Of a DNA stretch of 64,000 bases, positions 62,233 to 64,000 are shown in pieces. Within the stretch, counting starts at the first letter, position 1. Each line of letters opens with the position of its first letter. The position numbers and the translations under genes are program-made. This stretch comes from Solirubrobacteraceae bacterium (GTDB lineage Bacteria > Actinomycetota > Thermoleophilia > Solirubrobacterales > Solirubrobacteraceae): NCBI GenBank assembly GCA_017882455.1, contig JADGPL010000001.1, positions 186,001 to 250,000 on the forward strand, in the 5' to 3' direction. A model generated the notes under the pieces. That model had not been told where the DNA came from. It was given only the letters and a program-made list of their open reading frames with translations, and made no database searches.

Positions 62233-63687
62233 TCAGTGGGCCTGGATCGGCGGGCCTTCGTACTTGGCGCCCGACGGGCCGACCCAGCGCACGCGCCAGT
62301 ACTGCCCGGGCGTCGATGAGCTGAGGCTCCAGTACCCCGTGGAGCCGGTGGTGAGCGTCTTCAGGGTCTTGTACGTCTTCGAGCCCCTGGCTCGCACCAG
62401 GATCGTGACCTTGGTCGAACCCGTGGCGGGGCGTACGAGCCCCCACAGCGAGAAGCCGTGGCCGTGCTTGCTGACGGTGAGCGGCAGCGGCCAGCCGGAG
62501 TAGAGCGGCTTGTGGCTGCCGTTGACGTACTCGAGGCCGGTCTGGAAGCCGGTCGAGCCGCCGTGCACGCTCGCGCCGGGCGCTCCCCCGAGCGGGTCGT
62601 CCTTGAGCAGGTACTGCGAGAACGCCGCCACCTGCGGGTTCGACCACGCGATGTGCTCTGCCATGGCGTCGTATTCGGCCTGCTGGGCGGCTGAGACGCC
62701 GAGGTACTTGTTGGGCTTGCTCTGGACCCCGAACTCGGTGAGGTAGATGGGCAGGCCGCCGGGAATCGCGTGGGCGCGCGCGGCCAGGTTGAGGGCGTTG
62801 GAGAGCCGCGACAGGGTGCCGATCTCGACGTCGTCGCGCTGCGGGTCCACGTAGCTCGGCGGCACGGCCTTGGTGTAGGCGTGGTGCGCGTAGCCGCTCA
62901 TCAAGAGCTCGCCGCAGGAGCCAGCCTTCTTGTACCTGGCGTTGAGGCACAGCGCTTCGCGCAGGAACGCGAGCGGTGCGACGTCGTGCAGCAGCGCCTT
63001 CGACCTTTCGCGCCGCAGCAGGCTCTTGACGCTGTCGAAGCCAGTCGGCGCGGTCTCGCCGAACAGCACGCGCGGGCGGGCGAGCCCGCCGGCCCGCAGG
63101 CCTTCGTAGCCGGCCTGGTAGAGGCCGCGGTAGATGCGCGGCGAGGCCGGCGCGCCGTTCGAGGCGAACTGCGGCTGCAGGAACGCCGGATGGTTGGGCT
63201 CGTTCCAGATCGAGAAGAGCGTGACCTGCGAGCCGTAGTGACGGCCCACGGCGGTCATGAATTCCTTGAAGTCCCTGTCGTCTGGGCGCGTGACATACGG
63301 CGCTTTCTTGTTGGACGTCGCCCACCGCGGCACCGGCGAGGTGACCGTCAACAGGACCTGCCAGTGCAGGCGCTGGGCTTCCGCGATCAGGGCGTCGTAT
63401 TCGCCCCAGGCGTAGTAGCCGGGGTTGGTCGCGTCGAAGCTGGGGCGCGTCGCGAGGTTGGCGCCGGGCGCGACGTTGGCCCAGCTGAGCTCCACGCGCA
63501 GCGCTTTGACGCCCAGCGACTGCAGCTGGGCGATGGCCTTGGGGCGGGTGCTCGCTTCGAGCAGGTCCTGGGAGCCCTCGAAGAAGGTGGTCTGGCCATG
63601 GGAGGCGAGGGCCTGGCCGGTCCCGACGGCGCCGAGCAGGAGGGCGCTGCAGGTCAGTGTGAGGAGGAGTGTGCGGATTTTGGACAT
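62233..63687 (-). CDS. secreted glycoside hydrolase, clan GH-A (cellulase-like)
   Basis: 484 aa from the ATG at 63687 with signal peptide IRTLLLTLTCSALLLGAVGTGQALA. The barrel shows the clan GH-A acid/base Glu in TLFSIWNEPNHPAF and the likely nucleophile Glu in LPIYLTEFGVQS. ALRVELSWANVAPG and WQVLLTVTSPVPRW are early barrel strands. A C-terminal beta domain of about 100 residues ends TGYWSLSSSTPGQYWRVRW. It should act on a beta-linked polysaccharide outside the cell. A frame open upstream to 63993 is not part of the gene. Confidence 0.85.
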   Translation of the reverse strand: MSKIRTLLLTLTCSALLLGAVGTGQALASHGQTTFFEGSQDLLEASTRPKAIAQLQSLGVKALRVELSWANVAPGANLATRPSFDATNPGYYAWGEYDALIAEAQRLHWQVLLTVTSPVPRWATSNKKAPYVTRPDDRDFKEFMTAVGRHYGSQVTLFSIWNEPNHPAFLQPQFASNGAPASPRIYRGLYQAGYEGLRAGGLARPRVLFGETAPTGFDSVKSLLRRERSKALLHDVAPLAFLREALCLNARYKKAGSCGELLMSGYAHHAYTKAVPPSYVDPQRDDVEIGTLSRLSNALNLAARAHAIPGGLPIYLTEFGVQSKPNKYLGVSAAQQAEYDAMAEHIAWSNPQVAAFSQYLLKDDPLGGAPGASVHGGSTGFQTGLEYVNGSHKPLYSGWPLPLTVSKHGHGFSLWGLVRPATGSTKVTILVRARGSKTYKTLKTLTTGSTGYWSLSSSTPGQYWRVRWVGPSGAKYEGPPIQAH

Positions 63688-63744
63688 GGTCGCTTGAGAC
63701 ACCTCAGCGCAGAGAAGGTTGCGGTCTTTGTACGGTTCGATGCC

Positions 63745-64000
63745 GTGAGCGCGCCGATCGCACCTGACGACATCGTCCAGACCCCGGCGGATGGGGAGGC
63801 TAACAGCCGCCCCCCGCTGCTCGTGCTCGAGCCCCTGCAGGCCTTCCTCGACGAGCACGGCATCGGCGAGGGCGAGATCCACGCGAACCCGATCGGAGAG
63901 GGGCATTCCAACATCACCTACCTGATCGAGCGCGATGGAGCCGAGGTCGTGCTGCGCCGCCCGCCCCGGCCTCCGCTGCCGCCGAGCGCGCACGACGTGC
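63745..64000 (+). CDS. phosphotransferase family protein (aminoglycoside phosphotransferase fold), 3' truncated
   Basis: The frame from the GTG at 63745 runs off the window (85 codons visible). TACGGT ends eight bases before the start. After a 30-residue lead comes LLVLEPLQAFLDEHGIGEGE, then the nucleotide-binding loop PIGEGHSNITYLIERDGAEVVLRRPPRPPLPPSAHDV, characteristic of the COG3173 group often found next to acyl-CoA dehydrogenases. The kinase active site lies beyond the window, so only the family can be given. Confidence 0.82.
   Translation, partial: MSAPIAPDDIVQTPADGEANSRPPLLVLEPLQAFLDEHGIGEGEIHANPIGEGHSNITYLIERDGAEVVLRRPPRPPLPPSAHDV

Noticed and set aside
63688-63993. N-terminal extension of the glycoside hydrolase frame to 63993
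   Set aside because: The signal peptide begins at the ATG at 63687, and the extension is antisense to the phosphotransferase-like gene.

Overview
The window is high-GC, gene-dense bacterial DNA. The gene content fits an actinobacterium, most likely of the class Thermoleophilia (Solirubrobacterales-like): a complete 14-subunit Nuo operon, ThyX, a PspC-domain histidine kinase paired with a LuxR-type regulator, KdpD-type potassium sensing, and secreted proteins with a basic beta-rich tail. This placement is inference, since no rRNA gene is present. I see no tRNA or rRNA gene, CRISPR array or intact insertion sequence.

Layout. 1-3.2 kb: the end of a cation/proton antiporter, a DUF2254 membrane protein and an unrecognised 186-aa protein. 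3.2-12.1 kb (minus strand): a potassium locus. One operon runs micro-ORF, kdpF, kdpA, kdpC, kdpB, a KdpD N-terminal sensor half, then a membrane-anchored universal stress protein. Just upstream, a second operon encodes the missing kinase half (DUF4118-GAF-like-HisKA-HATPase) and KdpE. 12.4-17.9 kb: a secreted sedolisin-like peptidase, a TetR-type regulator, serS, a cytochrome c lipoprotein and a membrane protein. 17.9-32.9 kb: nuoA-N, tightly overlapping and complete. 32.9-44.3 kb: oligoendopeptidase F, a MacB-like ABC exporter, thyX, an arylsulfotransferase-like protein, and an ABC-2 exporter next to a PspC-kinase/LuxR two-component system. 44.4-56.3 kb: acetate uptake and activation (satP-acs), several membrane proteins, an ArsB-like permease, an epimerase, DegV, a cupin, a diguanylate cyclase and Bcp peroxiredoxin. 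56.3-64 kb: a GGDEF/EAL protein behind a structured leader, two secreted cupredoxin-type proteins, fpg, a secreted glycoside hydrolase and the start of an aminoglycoside-phosphotransferase-like gene.

The most interesting signals are regulatory. (1) A five-block direct-repeat element of about 54 bp occurs twice, upstream of the kdp operon and upstream of the unrecognised 186-aa gene. (2) Four GTGATC repeats at an exact 11-bp period lie between the kinase/KdpE operon and the peptidase gene and resemble OmpR/PhoB-type operators. (3) A shared palindrome (about TAGGGG-N6-CCCTA on the minus strand) sits upstream of both the PspC two-component operon and the adjacent ABC operon. (4) About 20 transcription units have a TANNNT/C -10-like box ending 6-10 nt before the start codon and no Shine-Dalgarno sequence, which points to widespread leaderless transcription. 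I used that pattern to choose several starts.

Together, (1), (2) and the split KdpD suggest a dispersed potassium-response system: sensor half in the transporter operon, kinase half in its own operon, and at least one unknown co-regulated gene. This is a hypothesis to test.
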